From Rhodococcus sp. HNM0569 (GTDB lineage: Bacteria > Actinomycetota > Actinomycetes > Mycobacteriales > Mycobacteriaceae): a stretch of DNA of 64,000 bases. Of this stretch, positions 1-9,257 are shown one piece after another; the stretch's first letter is position 1, and each line of letters begins with the position of its first letter. The position numbers and the translations under genes are program-made. The notes beneath the pieces are model-generated. The model saw nothing but the letters and a program-made list of their open reading frames with translations. It had not been told where the DNA came from and made no database searches. The stretch spans positions 82,640 through 146,639 of the forward strand of contig NZ_JAASAE010000011.1 in the NCBI RefSeq assembly GCF_012726205.1, given 5' to 3'.

Positions 1-631
1 GGCTGATGCCGCGGGTGATCGCGTCCGCGGTGAACTCGACGAGGTCCGCTGGATCCAGATGAGCCGCCCAGTTGTTGACGAGCGTGTCGGCTACCCCCAT
101 GAGGCCCGAGAGCACGAACGGCAGCATCGCCGGATCTTCCCGCAGCGGTCTGCCTTCCGCCTGCGCGGCCTCGGTGATCGCCCGCAGCAGTTCGGCGTTG
201 TACTGCTCGGCCGTGACGCGCAGGCGACCGACCGACTCGCGCGCGGTGCGGCGCGCGCCCGTGGAGTCGCGGCCCTCGCGAGCATCCAGGTCGCGCCATA
301 CCGCGGCGAGGCGTCCGATGCGCGCCCACTGTCGCGCAGATTCGGGGATGACGGCAGCGACGAGCGCCGCGACTCCACGGTCGCGGGGAAGCGCGGCCAC
401 GAACCGTGCCGATTCGAGCTGGCTCTCGTTGAGCAGTGTCGCGAAGATGTCCTGTTTGTCGGTGAAGTACTGGTAGATCAGCCCGGTGCTGGTGCCGGCA
501 CGTGCCGCGACGGACCGAATGGTGAGCGCGGTGTACCCCCCTTCGTCCAGCAGCTCGGCCGCGGCGTCGAGAGTGCGGCGTCGCCGGGCCTCGGCGTCGC
601 CGTAGATCGACTTCCCGTTCGGAGAACTCAC
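1..631 (-). CDS. TetR/AcrR family transcriptional regulator (3' end outside window)
   Basis: The protein reads from a GTG start at 631 as VSSPNGKSIYGDAEARRRRT and then has a typical TetR helix-turn-helix (residues about 15-60: TLDAAAELLDEGGYTALTIR, then AARAGTSTGLIYQYF). The C-terminal ligand-binding half has no recognisable signature. The frame is open to the window edge with no stop, so about 210 residues are seen and the C-terminus is missing. It is divergent from the sulfate-activation/sulfotransferase operon, with a double dyad in the gap at 679-719. The arrangement is the usual one for a local TetR repressor controlling itself and the divergent operon; that target is inferred from position. 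The family call is secure; the ligand is unknown. Confidence 0.85.
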   Translation of the reverse strand, partial: MSSPNGKSIYGDAEARRRRTLDAAAELLDEGGYTALTIRSVAARAGTSTGLIYQYFTDKQDIFATLLNESQLESARFVAALPRDRGVAALVAAVIPESARQWARIGRLAAVWRDLDAREGRDSTGARRTARESVGRLRVTAEQYNAELLRAITEAAQAEGRPLREDPAMLPFVLSGLMGVADTLVNNWAAHLDPADLVEFTADAITRGIS

Positions 632-678
632 GAGCTCACCGTAGCGGGCGAGCTGCGCGGTGTCCGACTCGGAGCAAA

Positions 679-719
679 GAATGAACAATGTTCGATCTGG
701 GATTGAACTTTGTTCATTC
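679..719. promoter_or_regulatory. Candidate TetR operator: two 15-bp arms in inverted orientation
   Basis: GAATGAACAATGTTC (679-693) and GAACTTTGTTCATTC (705-719) are reverse complements at 14 of 15 positions, separated by 11 bp. Each arm is itself a near-palindrome of the GAACnnnGTTC type. The element sits in the 106-bp gap between the divergent TetR gene and cysQ, where a repressor would cover both promoters. Binding by the adjacent TetR protein is inferred. Confidence 0.6.
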
Positions 720-737
720 TGTGGTTACCGTCACGGG

Positions 738-1574
738 GTGACCCGAGAAACAGCGGACACCACGCCGCATTCCACGGTCGGTCCAGACCGTCACGACCCA
801 GACCGTCACGACCCAGACCGCCGCGACCCGGACCACCTGGTCGCCGCCGACCTCGCCACCGCTGCGGGCCGACTGCTGCTCGCGCACCGCGCCGACGCCG
901 AAAGGCGGGTCCTGCCGGCCGCGGACGTGCGCGCCGCGGGCGACCGACTGTCGCACGAGTACCTCGTCGCCGAACTCGCGCGAGTGCGCCCGGCCGACGC
1001 CGTGCTCTCCGAAGAGGGCGCGGACCACGCCGACCGGCTCACCGCCGAGCGCGTGTGGATCGTCGATCCGCTCGACGGCACCCGCGAGTTCGGCGAAGCC
1101 GGCCGGACCGACTGGGCGGTACACGTCGCGCTCGTGGAGCGCGGAGATCTCGTCGCGGGTGCGGTCGCACTTCCCGCGCTGGGGGTGACCTACTCGAGCG
1201 CTGACACCGCCCCGCTGTCCGGCACCGAATCCCCGGTGCCCGCGCGTCCGCGCGTACTGGTCAGCCGCACCCGACGACCCGAGGCCGTCATGACGATGGC
1301 GTCAGCGCTCCGGGCCGAGCTGATCGAGATGGGCTCGGCGGGCGCCAAGGCGATGGCGGTCGTGCGCGGCGACGCCGACGTCTACGCGCACACCGGCGGC
1401 CAGTACGAGTGGGACTCCGCGGCGCCGGTCGCGGTCGCCCGGGCGGCCGGTCTGCACGTCTCACGCCTCGACGGCTCACCTCTCGTCTACAACCAACCGA
1501 ATCCGTGGCTGCCCGATCTGCTGGTCTGCAGGCCCGAACTCGCCGCGGACGTCCTGGAGGTACTCGCCCCGTGA
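738..1574 (+). CDS. cysQ: 3'(2'),5'-bisphosphate nucleotidase CysQ
   Basis: Member of the inositol monophosphatase superfamily. CysQ hydrolyses 3'-phosphoadenosine 5'-phosphate (PAP), left over when PAPS is used, to AMP and phosphate, and so recycles the by-product of sulfotransferases. Metal-binding motifs are visible: SEEGAD, DPLDGT at residues 110-115, and WDSAAP with the Asp near residue 226. The GTG at 738 gives 278 aa, close to family size; upstream in-frame starts (660, 681) would place coding sequence over the operator. The first 35 residues include a low-complexity DRHDP repeat. The stop overlaps the GTG of cysD by 4 bp, so the pair is translationally coupled. An alternative activity on inositol phosphates cannot be excluded, but the context favours PAP. 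Confidence 0.85.
   Translation: MTRETADTTPHSTVGPDRHDPDRHDPDRRDPDHLVAADLATAAGRLLLAHRADAERRVLPAADVRAAGDRLSHEYLVAELARVRPADAVLSEEGADHADRLTAERVWIVDPLDGTREFGEAGRTDWAVHVALVERGDLVAGAVALPALGVTYSSADTAPLSGTESPVPARPRVLVSRTRRPEAVMTMASALRAELIEMGSAGAKAMAVVRGDADVYAHTGGQYEWDSAAPVAVARAAGLHVSRLDGSPLVYNQPNPWLPDLLVCRPELAADVLEVLAP
783..830 (+). repeat. 15-bp tandem repeat inside cysQ
   Basis: The unit ACCGTCACGACCCAG occurs about three times in a row, with the last copy diverged. It encodes [16 protein letters not shown] near the N-terminus of CysQ, ahead of the conserved domain. It is a local expansion of a coding microrepeat. Confidence 0.7.
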
Positions 1575-2476
1575 CCCGCACACTGTCTCATCTCGACCGT
1601 CTCGAAGCCGAGAGCATCCACATCATGCGCGAGGCCGTCGCGCAGAGCGAGAACCCCGTGATGCTCTACTCGGTCGGCAAGGACTCCGCGGTGATGCTCC
1701 ACCTCGCCCGCAAGGCCTTCCACCCGTCGAGGCTGCCCTTCCCGCTCCTGCACGTGGACACCACGTGGAAGTTCCGCGCGATGTACGAACTGCGTGACAA
1801 GAGCGCGGCGACAGGCGATTTCGACCTGATCGTGTACCAGAATCCCGAGTGCCTCGAGAAGGGGATCAATCCGTTCACACACGGCAGCGCCACACACACC
1901 GACATGTGGAAGACAGAAGGGCTCAAGCAGGCACTCGATCTCCACAAGTTCGACGCGGCGTTCGGCGGCGCGCGCCGCGACGAGGAGAAGTCCCGTGCGA
2001 AGGAACGTGTCTTCTCGATCCGCTCGCCGCAGCATCGGTGGGATCCCAAGCGGCAGCGTCCCGAACTGTGGCACACGTACAACGTCCGCAAGTCGCCCGG
2101 CGAGAGCCTGCGCGTGTTCCCGCTGTCGAACTGGACCGAACTCGACGTGTGGGAGTACATCCGGCGCGAGGACATCCCGATCGTGCCGCTGTACTTCGCA
2201 GCCAAACGCCCCGTCGTCGAGCGCGACGGAGCTCTCATCATGGTCGACGACGACCGGATGCCGCTGCGCCCGGGTGAGGTTCCACAGTGGAAGAGCGTCC
2301 GTTTTCGCACGCTCGGCTGTTATCCGTTGACCGGCGCGGTCGAGTCGACGGCGACGACGCTCACCGAGATCATCCAGGAAATGCTCCTCACCACCACGTC
2401 CGAACGCCAAGGGCGTGTCATCGACCACGACAGTGCGGCGTCGATGGAGAAGAAGAAGCAGGAGGGCTACTTCTGA
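1571..2476 (+). CDS. cysD: Sulfate adenylyltransferase subunit 2 (CysD)
   Basis: ATP sulfurylase small subunit. With CysN it makes adenosine 5'-phosphosulfate from ATP and sulfate in the cytoplasm. The 301-aa protein has the PP-loop SVGKDS at residues 34-39, and the conserved [15 protein letters not shown] and [13 protein letters not shown] segments of the PAPS reductase/sulfurylase fold. Length is normal. The GTG start at 1571 overlaps the cysQ stop by 4 bp, and the stop overlaps the cysNC ATG (TGATG). The gene lies in the same operon as a sulfotransferase, so the APS is likely meant at least partly for PAPS and sulfonation rather than only for cysteine synthesis (inference). Confidence 0.95.
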   Translation: MTRTLSHLDRLEAESIHIMREAVAQSENPVMLYSVGKDSAVMLHLARKAFHPSRLPFPLLHVDTTWKFRAMYELRDKSAATGDFDLIVYQNPECLEKGINPFTHGSATHTDMWKTEGLKQALDLHKFDAAFGGARRDEEKSRAKERVFSIRSPQHRWDPKRQRPELWHTYNVRKSPGESLRVFPLSNWTELDVWEYIRREDIPIVPLYFAAKRPVVERDGALIMVDDDRMPLRPGEVPQWKSVRFRTLGCYPLTGAVESTATTLTEIIQEMLLTTTSERQGRVIDHDSAASMEKKKQEGYF

Positions 2477-4389
2477 TGGGCGACAATACTTCCGGACAGG
2501 ATTCCCTCCTCGTCCACGATGTCGAGCAGTATCTCGAGCGGCACGCGAGCAAGGGCATGCTGCGGTTCCTCACGTGCGGCAGCGTCGACGACGGCAAGAG
2601 CACGCTGATCGGTCGGCTGCTGTACGAATCGAAACTCGTGTTCGAGGACCAGCTCAGTGCTCTCGAAACCGATTCGCGCAAAGTCGGGACGCAGGGAGAG
2701 GGACTCGACTTCGCGTTGCTCGTCGACGGTCTCGCGGCGGAGCGCGAACAGGGGATCACGATCGACGTCGCGTACCGCTACTTCACCACCGATCGTCGCA
2801 AGTTCGTCGTCGCGGACACCCCGGGGCACGAGCAGTACACCCGCAACATGGTCACGGGCGCCTCGACGGCCGATCTCGCGGTCATCCTCGTCGACGCCCG
2901 CAAGGGCGTGTTGACGCAGACCCGCAGGCACTCGTATCTCGTGGCGCTCCTCGGTATCCGCCACGTCGTGCTCGCGGTCAACAAGCTCGATCTCGTCGAC
3001 TACTCGCGCGAGGTTTTCGAGGAGATCTCGCGTGAGTACACGGAGTTCGCACAGCGCATCGGGATCGCCGAGGTCGTCGCGATCCCGATGTCGGCCTACC
3101 GGGGCGACAATCTCACCGAACGCAGCACGAACACGCCCTGGTACGACGGCCCCACTCTGCTCGACCACCTCGAGACCGTGCCCGTCGACGACGACCGGCG
3201 CGCAGGCCCCTTCAGGATGCCGGTGCAGTGGGTCAATCGCCCCGACCTCGATTTCCGCGGTTTCGCGGGCCAGATCGTCGGCGGCACCGTTCGTCCCGGC
3301 GACCGCCTGCGGGTGCTGCCCGGCGGCCGCGAGTCCACCGTCGACCGCATCGTCACGATGGACGGCGACCTGGGCGAGGCAGTCGACGGACAGTCCGTCA
3401 CGATCACCCTGGCCGACGAGATCGACGTCAGCAGGGGAGACGTGCTCACCGCGGCCGACGCACCGCCCGGTGTCGCCGACCAGTTCGAGGCGCACGTCGT
3501 GTGGATGGGCGAGGACGACATGCTTCCCGAACGTCCCTACCTGTGCCGCGTCGGCACGATGACCGTGCAGGCCCGCATCACCCGGCCGAAGTACAAGATC
3601 AACGTCAACACGCTCGAGCACACCGCGACGAACACGCTCGCGCTCAACGAGATCGGTGTGTGCAACCTCAGTTTCGACCGCCCCGTGCCGTTCGACGCGT
3701 ACGACGCCAATCGTGACATGGGCGGCTTCGTGCTGATCGATCGCATGACAGGCACCACCGTCGGCGCCGGAATGATTGCGCACTCGCTGCGCCGGTCGGA
3801 CAACATCCACTGGCAGGCCGTCGATGTCGACGCCGGAGCGCGATCCGCGCTGAAAGGCCATGAACCCCAGATCCTGTGGTTCACCGGGCTGTCCGGATCG
3901 GGTAAGTCGACGATCGCGAACGAGCTCGAACGCAGGCTGCACGCCCTCGGCTGTCACACCTACCTGCTCGACGGCGACAATGTGCGCCACGGACTGAACC
4001 GCGACCTCGGGTTCACCGAGGCAGACCGCGTCGAGAACGTCCGTCGCGTCACCGAGGTCGCCCGGCTGATGGCCGATGCCGGACTGATCGTGCTGGCGTC
4101 GTTCATCTCGCCGTTCCGCGCGGAGCGCGATGCTGCGCGCGAGTTGATCGGCGCAGACCGGTTCTGCGAGGTGTTCGTCGACACACCGCTCGAGGTCGCC
4201 GAGGAGCGCGACCCCAAGGGCCTCTACAAGAAGGCGCGGCGCGGCGACCTCGTCAACTTCACCGGTGTGGACTCGCCGTACGAGGCGCCGGAAAACCCGG
4301 AACTGCGGATCGACACGACCGTGACGTCGCCTGTCGATGCCGGGACCCTGATCGTCGAATTCCTACGCGGCCGGGGAGTGCTCGCGTGA
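2476..4389 (+). CDS. cysNC: Bifunctional sulfate adenylyltransferase subunit 1 / APS kinase (CysNC)
   Basis: 637-aa fusion. The N-terminal part is the CysN GTPase that drives ATP sulfurylase: G1 GSVDDGKS at residue 35, G3 DTPGHEQ at 114, G4 NKLD at 169, followed by EF-Tu-like beta-barrels. The C-terminal part from about residue 455 is APS kinase, with P-loop GLSGSGKST at 471-479, [11 protein letters not shown] and [10 protein letters not shown]. Together with CysD it converts sulfate through APS to PAPS. The fused form is usual in mycobacteria and relatives. The ATG at 2476 overlaps the cysD stop, and the stop overlaps an alternative GTG of the next gene. No residue of the signature motifs is missing. 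Confidence 0.95.
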   Translation: MGDNTSGQDSLLVHDVEQYLERHASKGMLRFLTCGSVDDGKSTLIGRLLYESKLVFEDQLSALETDSRKVGTQGEGLDFALLVDGLAAEREQGITIDVAYRYFTTDRRKFVVADTPGHEQYTRNMVTGASTADLAVILVDARKGVLTQTRRHSYLVALLGIRHVVLAVNKLDLVDYSREVFEEISREYTEFAQRIGIAEVVAIPMSAYRGDNLTERSTNTPWYDGPTLLDHLETVPVDDDRRAGPFRMPVQWVNRPDLDFRGFAGQIVGGTVRPGDRLRVLPGGRESTVDRIVTMDGDLGEAVDGQSVTITLADEIDVSRGDVLTAADAPPGVADQFEAHVVWMGEDDMLPERPYLCRVGTMTVQARITRPKYKINVNTLEHTATNTLALNEIGVCNLSFDRPVPFDAYDANRDMGGFVLIDRMTGTTVGAGMIAHSLRRSDNIHWQAVDVDAGARSALKGHEPQILWFTGLSGSGKSTIANELERRLHALGCHTYLLDGDNVRHGLNRDLGFTEADRVENVRRVTEVARLMADAGLIVLASFISPFRAERDAARELIGADRFCEVFVDTPLEVAEERDPKGLYKKARRGDLVNFTGVDSPYEAPENPELRIDTTVTSPVDAGTLIVEFLRGRGVLA

Positions 4390-4406
4390 CACACGAAGGA
4401 GGAAAG

Positions 4407-4766
4407 GTGCCTACCCGCGACGAGATCTGTTCTGCCGTCGACGCCTACGTGAAGCATCTCGCGAGCCACGATGTCGACGCTCTGGTGTCGCTGTTCGCGG
4501 ACGACGCCGTGCAGCACGAGCCGATGGGCGTGCACACCTATCGAGGAATCGCCGAGATCCGGGCGTTCGACACGGAGAATGCGAAGGTCGACTTCACCGT
4601 CAGCCGGCACTCGCCGATCACCGTCACCGGACGGTTCGCCGCGATGCAACTCCGGGTGCAGCGCGAGGGTATGCCCGACTTCCTGTCCACCGATCTCTTC
4701 GAGTTCGACGGCAACTGCAGGATCGTGTCCCTGAGCGTCGTACTGGACCCGCAGGCGCACGCGTGA
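4407..4766 (+). CDS. SnoaL-like / NTF2-fold protein
   Basis: 119-aa cone-fold protein of the SnoaL/ketosteroid-isomerase-like superfamily (DVDALVSLFADDAVQHEP, then YRGIAEIRAF). Members are isomerases, cyclases, hydrolases or ligand-binding proteins, so the reaction cannot be read from sequence. The GTG at 4407 is chosen because AGGAGG lies at the right distance upstream (4397-4402); a GTG at 4386 overlapping the cysNC stop is possible. The stop overlaps the SDR start by 4 bp. Its place beside an SDR and a sulfotransferase suggests it acts on the same small hydrophobic substrate (inference). Confidence 0.75.
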   Translation: MPTRDEICSAVDAYVKHLASHDVDALVSLFADDAVQHEPMGVHTYRGIAEIRAFDTENAKVDFTVSRHSPITVTGRFAAMQLRVQREGMPDFLSTDLFEFDGNCRIVSLSVVLDPQAHA

Positions 4767-5560
4767 CCGCGGCACTGATGCCGGCGATGCTCGACGGGAA
4801 GGTTCTCCTCGTCTCCGGTGTCGGATCGGGGCTCGGGCGGTCGGTGGCGGTGCGTGGCGCGAGGGCAGGCGCCCGCGTCGTGCTGGCCGCGCGCACCGAG
4901 TCGCGGCTGACCGACGTCGCCGCCGAGATCGCCGAGCTGGGCGGCACTGCGCTGTGCGTCCCGACGGACCTCACCGACGACGCGTCCGCGACGAACCTCG
5001 TCGACACGGCGCTCGCGGAGTTCGGCACCGTCGACACGGTGGTGCACAACGCGTTCGTGCAGCCACCCCACGAGCGCCTGCTCGACACCGAGTTCGAGTC
5101 GGTGCGGCAGGGCCTGGACATCAACCTGCTGGCGGCGCTGAACCTGACCCGCAAGCTCGTCCCGGCGCTGGAGAAGTCCCAGGGGTCGGTCGTGATGATC
5201 AACTCGATGGTGCTGCGCAACCAGCTGCCGAACTTCGGGGCCTACCGGGTGATGAAGGCCGGGCTGCTCGCGCTCGCCCGCGGCCTGTCGGTGGAGATGG
5301 GCCCGATGGGCGTGCGGGTGAACTCCGTGGCACCGGGCTACATCTGGGCCGAGCGGGTGCAGCGGATGGTCGACAAGCAGGCCGAGCAGCGCGGTGTCGA
5401 TCCCGCCGAGATCTACGCCGAGATCGCCGCGGGCACCGACCTGCGGCGGCTGCCCGAACCCGACGACATCGCGAACGCGGTGCTGTTCCTCGCCTCCGAC
5501 CTTGCCCGCGCTGTCACCGGGCAGTGCCTGGACGTCAACTGCGGGCACGCCCACCACTGA
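4763..5560 (+). CDS. SDR family NAD(P)-dependent oxidoreductase
   Basis: 265-aa classical short-chain dehydrogenase/reductase. The Rossmann motif GVGSGLG starts at residue 19, the catalytic Ser lies in MINSM, and the Tyr-x3-Lys is YRVMK at 161-165. The usual NNAG motif is replaced by HNAFVQ, which is uncommon but seen in the family. LNRD-type ARTES after beta-2 suggests NADP preference (weak). The protein ends in a His-rich tail, CGHAHH. The start overlaps the previous stop by 4 bp. An alcohol/ketone oxidoreduction preparing or modifying the hydroxyl that becomes sulfated is a reasonable guess. Confidence 0.85.
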   Translation: MTAALMPAMLDGKVLLVSGVGSGLGRSVAVRGARAGARVVLAARTESRLTDVAAEIAELGGTALCVPTDLTDDASATNLVDTALAEFGTVDTVVHNAFVQPPHERLLDTEFESVRQGLDINLLAALNLTRKLVPALEKSQGSVVMINSMVLRNQLPNFGAYRVMKAGLLALARGLSVEMGPMGVRVNSVAPGYIWAERVQRMVDKQAEQRGVDPAEIYAEIAAGTDLRRLPEPDDIANAVLFLASDLARAVTGQCLDVNCGHAHH

Positions 5561-5583
5561 TCGATTCTCACAAGGACGTACGG

Positions 5584-6726
5584 ATGACACACGACTACGA
5601 CGGCATCGGTTCCATCGAGGACCTGCACGCGCAGGCCCGTGACGAGACCGGCCTCACCGACTTCGGTGGCGACGACCATCTCGAGGGTCTGCGGATTCTG
5701 CTGGACTCGTTCGCGAACGAGGCCGACCTCACCCCGCACGGGCGCGTGATCGCCCGGAAGATGATCGTGTCCGCGCTCCGGAGCCGGTTGATCAGCGAGG
5801 CCGCATTCGCGCGTCACCCCGAGCACGTCGACACCCCGATCGAGCGACCGATCTTCATGTGTGGACTGACCCGCACCGGCACCACCGCGCTGCATCGCCT
5901 CCTCAGCGCAGACCCTGCCCACCAGGGCGTCGAGATGTGGCTGGCGGAGGCGCCGCAGCCTCGTCCCGCCCGTGAAACCTGGCCCGAGAACCCCGATTTC
6001 GTCCGCTGTGACGCCTTCTACCGGGCGCGTCAGGCGAACGAGGCGGACCTGATGAAGGTCCACTTCATGGGTGCCGAAGAGGTGGAGGAATGCTGGCGAC
6101 TGCTCCAGCAGACGATGCGCTCGACCTCGTTCGACACCATCGCGTACGTGCCGTCGTACACGCAGTGGCTGGCGAAGCAGGACTGGACCGACACCTACGC
6201 CCGCTACAAGAAGAACCTGCAGCTGATCGGCATGAACGATCGTGACCGCCGCTGGGTGCTCAAGAGCCCGAGCCACGTCTTCGCGATCGACGAGATCCTG
6301 ACGGTGTTCCCGGACGCGCTGTTCGTCCGCACCTTCCGGGACCCGCACACCTCGATGGCGTCGACGTTCAGCCTCGCCGAGCAGGGCGGGCACGGCATGT
6401 CGAAGGCCTTCGACCGCACGACGATCGGACGTACCCAGCTGGACCTGTGGGCGCGCGGGAACGCGCACTTCCGTCAGGCCCGGGCCCGACACGACCCCGA
6501 CCAGTTCGTCGACGTCGACTACCGGGACTTCGTGGCCGACCCGATCGGGACGGCCGAGGAGATCTACACCCGGTTCTCCCTGCCGTTCTCCGACGAGGCG
6601 CGCCGCGCGATCGCCGTCGCCCACGAGGCCAGCCTCGCCGACCATCGTCGACCGTCGCACACGTACTCGCTCGAAGACTTCGGAATCGCCTCTGCCGACG
6701 TCGACGCCAAGTTCGCCACCGTCTGA
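5584..6726 (+). CDS. PAPS-dependent sulfotransferase family protein
   Basis: 380-aa protein of the sulfotransferase family (Sulfotransfer_3-like). The 5'-phosphosulfate-binding loop CGLTRTGTTALHRLL begins near residue 93, and the 3'-phosphate-binding segment RTFRDPHTSMAS is at 249-260. The middle carries conserved blocks such as RWVLKSPSH. Such enzymes transfer sulfate from PAPS to a hydroxyl or amine of a lipid, sterol or glycan. It is encoded downstream of the complete PAPS-making set and CysQ, which would remove its PAP product. The ATG at 5584 follows a 23-nt gap with AAGGA. The acceptor is unknown; lipid-like or steroid-like acceptors fit the neighbouring SDR and SnoaL-like genes. Confidence 0.85.
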   Translation: MTHDYDGIGSIEDLHAQARDETGLTDFGGDDHLEGLRILLDSFANEADLTPHGRVIARKMIVSALRSRLISEAAFARHPEHVDTPIERPIFMCGLTRTGTTALHRLLSADPAHQGVEMWLAEAPQPRPARETWPENPDFVRCDAFYRARQANEADLMKVHFMGAEEVEECWRLLQQTMRSTSFDTIAYVPSYTQWLAKQDWTDTYARYKKNLQLIGMNDRDRRWVLKSPSHVFAIDEILTVFPDALFVRTFRDPHTSMASTFSLAEQGGHGMSKAFDRTTIGRTQLDLWARGNAHFRQARARHDPDQFVDVDYRDFVADPIGTAEEIYTRFSLPFSDEARRAIAVAHEASLADHRRPSHTYSLEDFGIASADVDAKFATV

Positions 6727-6751
6727 CCCCTCACCCGGATAGGAAACCACC

Positions 6752-7816
6752 ATGAACGCCACCTGGGAGAAGTTCTGCGCCGACCTCCGCGACGTCGGCA
6801 CCATCCTGTCGGACCCGATCGTGCCCCAGGACGACCTGACACAGGCCGAGGGGGTGCGCTACCTGTCGCGCCTGCTGCGGTACGCGACGATCAACTGTGT
6901 CGAGTACACCGACCCGCGCTTGCCGGAGTTCACGTCCGCGCCGAACCCGAACATGATGACGAAGATCGGCGCCGACAATCCGGACAACATCTACATGCGC
7001 GCCAACATCTCCGGCAAGTACACCTACCGGATCACGGGAACCCGGGGCACCGTCCCGCTGGTGACATTCGGTTCGCGCATCAACCGGTACCACATCGACG
7101 GCACCATGCTGCAGACCGGCGACCTGCACATCCACGACCTCGAGGTCGACGAGCACGGTCGTTTCGAGTTCGTCGCGAGCGCGGAGAAGCCGACCGACGG
7201 GTCCGCGTGGCTGCCGATGGATCCGGAGAGCAACCTCATCTCGGTGCGGCAGACCTACCGGGACCGCCGCAGCGAGGTTCCAGCCGAGTTGTCGATCGAA
7301 TGCCTCGACCCCGACGGCGAGTTCGTCCCGCTGACCGAGGCCGAGATGGGGCAACGCCTCGACAAGGCCATCGGCATGTTCCGCGGCACCGCGAACACCT
7401 TCCTGGAGTGGTCGCGCAAGTTCATGCCGCACGCGAACGAGATCTTCGACTGGGGCCAGGACTACTTCCAGAACGCCGGTGGCGATCCGACGATCTTCTA
7501 CTTCCACGGTTACTGGAAGCTCGCCGAAAACGAGGCGTGGGTGATCGAGACCGAGGTCCCGAACTGCGAGTACTACAACTTCGTGCTCCAGAACTTCTGG
7601 GTGGAATCGCTCGACTACCGCCGGGCGAACATCTACGTCAACAATCACACCGCGAAGCTGAACGACGACGGGACGCTGACGATCGTGGTGTCCGCGAAGG
7701 ATCCCGGGTACGGCAACTGGATCAGCACCGACGGTCACACCGAGGGCACGTGGGCGATGCGCTGGATCAAGGCCGACTCGCATCCCATCCCGACCGCCAA
7801 GGTGATCACGCTGTGA
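6752..7816 (+). CDS. DUF1214 domain-containing protein
   Basis: 354 aa, starting at ATG 6752 after AGGAAA. The central and C-terminal segments (YYNFVLQNFWVESLDYR, then KLNDDGTLTIVVS and DGHTEGTWAMRWI) match the DUF1214 beta-rich domain, often found with DUF1254. No signal peptide or transmembrane segment is evident, unlike many DUF1254/1214 proteins. The biochemical role of the family is not established. Its last codon overlaps the LLM oxidoreductase start by 4 bp, so it belongs to the sulfotransferase operon. Confidence 0.75.
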   Translation: MNATWEKFCADLRDVGTILSDPIVPQDDLTQAEGVRYLSRLLRYATINCVEYTDPRLPEFTSAPNPNMMTKIGADNPDNIYMRANISGKYTYRITGTRGTVPLVTFGSRINRYHIDGTMLQTGDLHIHDLEVDEHGRFEFVASAEKPTDGSAWLPMDPESNLISVRQTYRDRRSEVPAELSIECLDPDGEFVPLTEAEMGQRLDKAIGMFRGTANTFLEWSRKFMPHANEIFDWGQDYFQNAGGDPTIFYFHGYWKLAENEAWVIETEVPNCEYYNFVLQNFWVESLDYRRANIYVNNHTAKLNDDGTLTIVVSAKDPGYGNWISTDGHTEGTWAMRWIKADSHPIPTAKVITL

Positions 7817-8685
7817 AATGGTCGCTTCCGGTCGCGATGATCGACGCGCGCGAGTTGCGTGACCTCGCGCGCGGTGCCGAGGACGCCGGCTTCGACTCGA
7901 TCGCGTTGCCGGACTCGGTCTTCTACCCCGAAACCGTGTCCGCCCCGTACCCGTACTCGACGGACGGCACCAGGATGTGGACGGGGGAGACGCCGATGCC
8001 CGATCCCTTCGTCGCGATGACGTCGATGGCCGCCGTCACGGAACGGATCCGCTTCTACACCAACGTGCTCAAGCTGCCGCTGCGTGACCCGCTGCTCACT
8101 GCCAAGCAGATCGCGACGATGGCCGTGATGTCCGACAACCGGATCGCGATCGGTGTCGGACTGTCGTGGATCCCCGAGGAGTTCGCGTTCACGGGCACCG
8201 ACATGCGTACCCGAGGTGCCCGCACCGACGAGGCGATCGAGATCGTGCGCGCGGTATGCGCGGGCCGCGGGCCGGAATGGGTCGAGCACCACGGCAGGCA
8301 CTACGACTTCGACCGGTTGATGATCAGCCCGGCGCCGGACCGTCCGGTGCCGGTGTACGTGGGCGGGCACAGCGATGCCGGGCTGCGGCGCGCAGCGCGA
8401 CTCGGCGACGGCTGGATCTCGGTGAACACCACGGCGGACGAGCTTGCCACCGCGATCGGGAAGCTCGATGCGCTGCGCGCCGAATACGGCCGCGCCGCAA
8501 AGCCCTTCGTCGTCAACGTGTCGCCCACCGGGGTGCGGGATCTCGACGGGTACCGGGAACTCGAGGAGCTCGGCGCCACCGAGTTCCGGGTGTCGCCGTG
8601 GCACCTGTACGGCGCCGACCCGGCCGATGCGCGCGCACGTCTGCGCGCAGTGCGCCGCTTCTCCGACGAGGTGATCGCCGCCTGA
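7813..8685 (+). CDS. LLM class (F420/flavin-dependent) oxidoreductase
   Basis: 290-aa TIM-barrel protein of the luciferase-like monooxygenase superfamily (RIAIGVGLSWIPEEFAFTG, then PVYVGGHSDAGLRRAARLGDGW). In actinobacteria many such proteins use coenzyme F420, but the cofactor cannot be decided here. The GTG at 7813 overlaps the preceding stop by 4 bp. It is the last gene of the operon beginning with cysQ. No TIGR-type subfamily could be assigned with confidence. Confidence 0.8.
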   Translation: MKWSLPVAMIDARELRDLARGAEDAGFDSIALPDSVFYPETVSAPYPYSTDGTRMWTGETPMPDPFVAMTSMAAVTERIRFYTNVLKLPLRDPLLTAKQIATMAVMSDNRIAIGVGLSWIPEEFAFTGTDMRTRGARTDEAIEIVRAVCAGRGPEWVEHHGRHYDFDRLMISPAPDRPVPVYVGGHSDAGLRRAARLGDGWISVNTTADELATAIGKLDALRAEYGRAAKPFVVNVSPTGVRDLDGYRELEELGATEFRVSPWHLYGADPADARARLRAVRRFSDEVIAA

Positions 8686-8706
8686 CCGGTCGCGGGCCGT
8701 GGGCCT

Positions 8707-9213
8707 TCAGGAACCGAGCATCCGCTCGCCGGGATGTGCGCGTTGCCACGCGGCGATCGCGGCATCCCACTGGTCGCCGTCGAGCGTCGTGACCGACGCC
8801 GGGAACAGGGCGTCCTCTTCTTTCGCGATGTGTTCGTGGAGGTCGAACACCGCGCCCCGGAAGCTCTCGCGGTCGGCAGGCGCGGAGAAATCCATCGTGC
8901 GGAGGAAGGCGTCGAGATCACGGTGCTCGGCGACCAGCGGGGCGATGTAGTCGGCGAACATGTCGTCGCTCGCGAGGAGTTCGGCGAACAGTCCGTTCTC
9001 CTCGCCCTGCCAGTGCGTGCGGAGTTCGTCGGCCAGCGCGCGTGCGAGGCCGGCTGCCCGCGCAAGGTCGCCCGCATCCATCGCGCGCACGGCGTCGCCG
9101 CCCAGGTTCACCGCCCGCTCGTGCTCGGCGGTGTAGTCGCGTAGCAGGGGCATGTCACGACATCCGCAGTACTGGCACACGTCGAACCTCCCGGGTCGCA
9201 GCTGTGAGCGCAT
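8707..9213 (-). CDS. Hemerythrin-like (HHE) domain protein with N-terminal Cys cluster
   Basis: 168 aa. The four-helix HHE domain shows the expected metal ligands: EHERA, HWQGEENGLFAE, AEHRDLD and HEHIAKEEDALFP. Such proteins bind a di-iron centre and are tied to O2, NO or redox sensing. The N-terminus carries CQYCGCRD, a CxxCxC cluster that could hold a further metal or serve as a thiol switch. The start at 9213 keeps this cluster; an internal ATG at 9153 would remove it. It is convergent with the LLM gene. The fold call is secure; the role is not. Confidence 0.8.
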   Translation of the reverse strand: MRSQLRPGRFDVCQYCGCRDMPLLRDYTAEHERAVNLGGDAVRAMDAGDLARAAGLARALADELRTHWQGEENGLFAELLASDDMFADYIAPLVAEHRDLDAFLRTMDFSAPADRESFRGAVFDLHEHIAKEEDALFPASVTTLDGDQWDAAIAAWQRAHPGERMLGS

Positions 9214-9257
9214 CCCACGCTATCGCGCCGAGCGACGGCCGGGGCCGTGCGCGGCCG

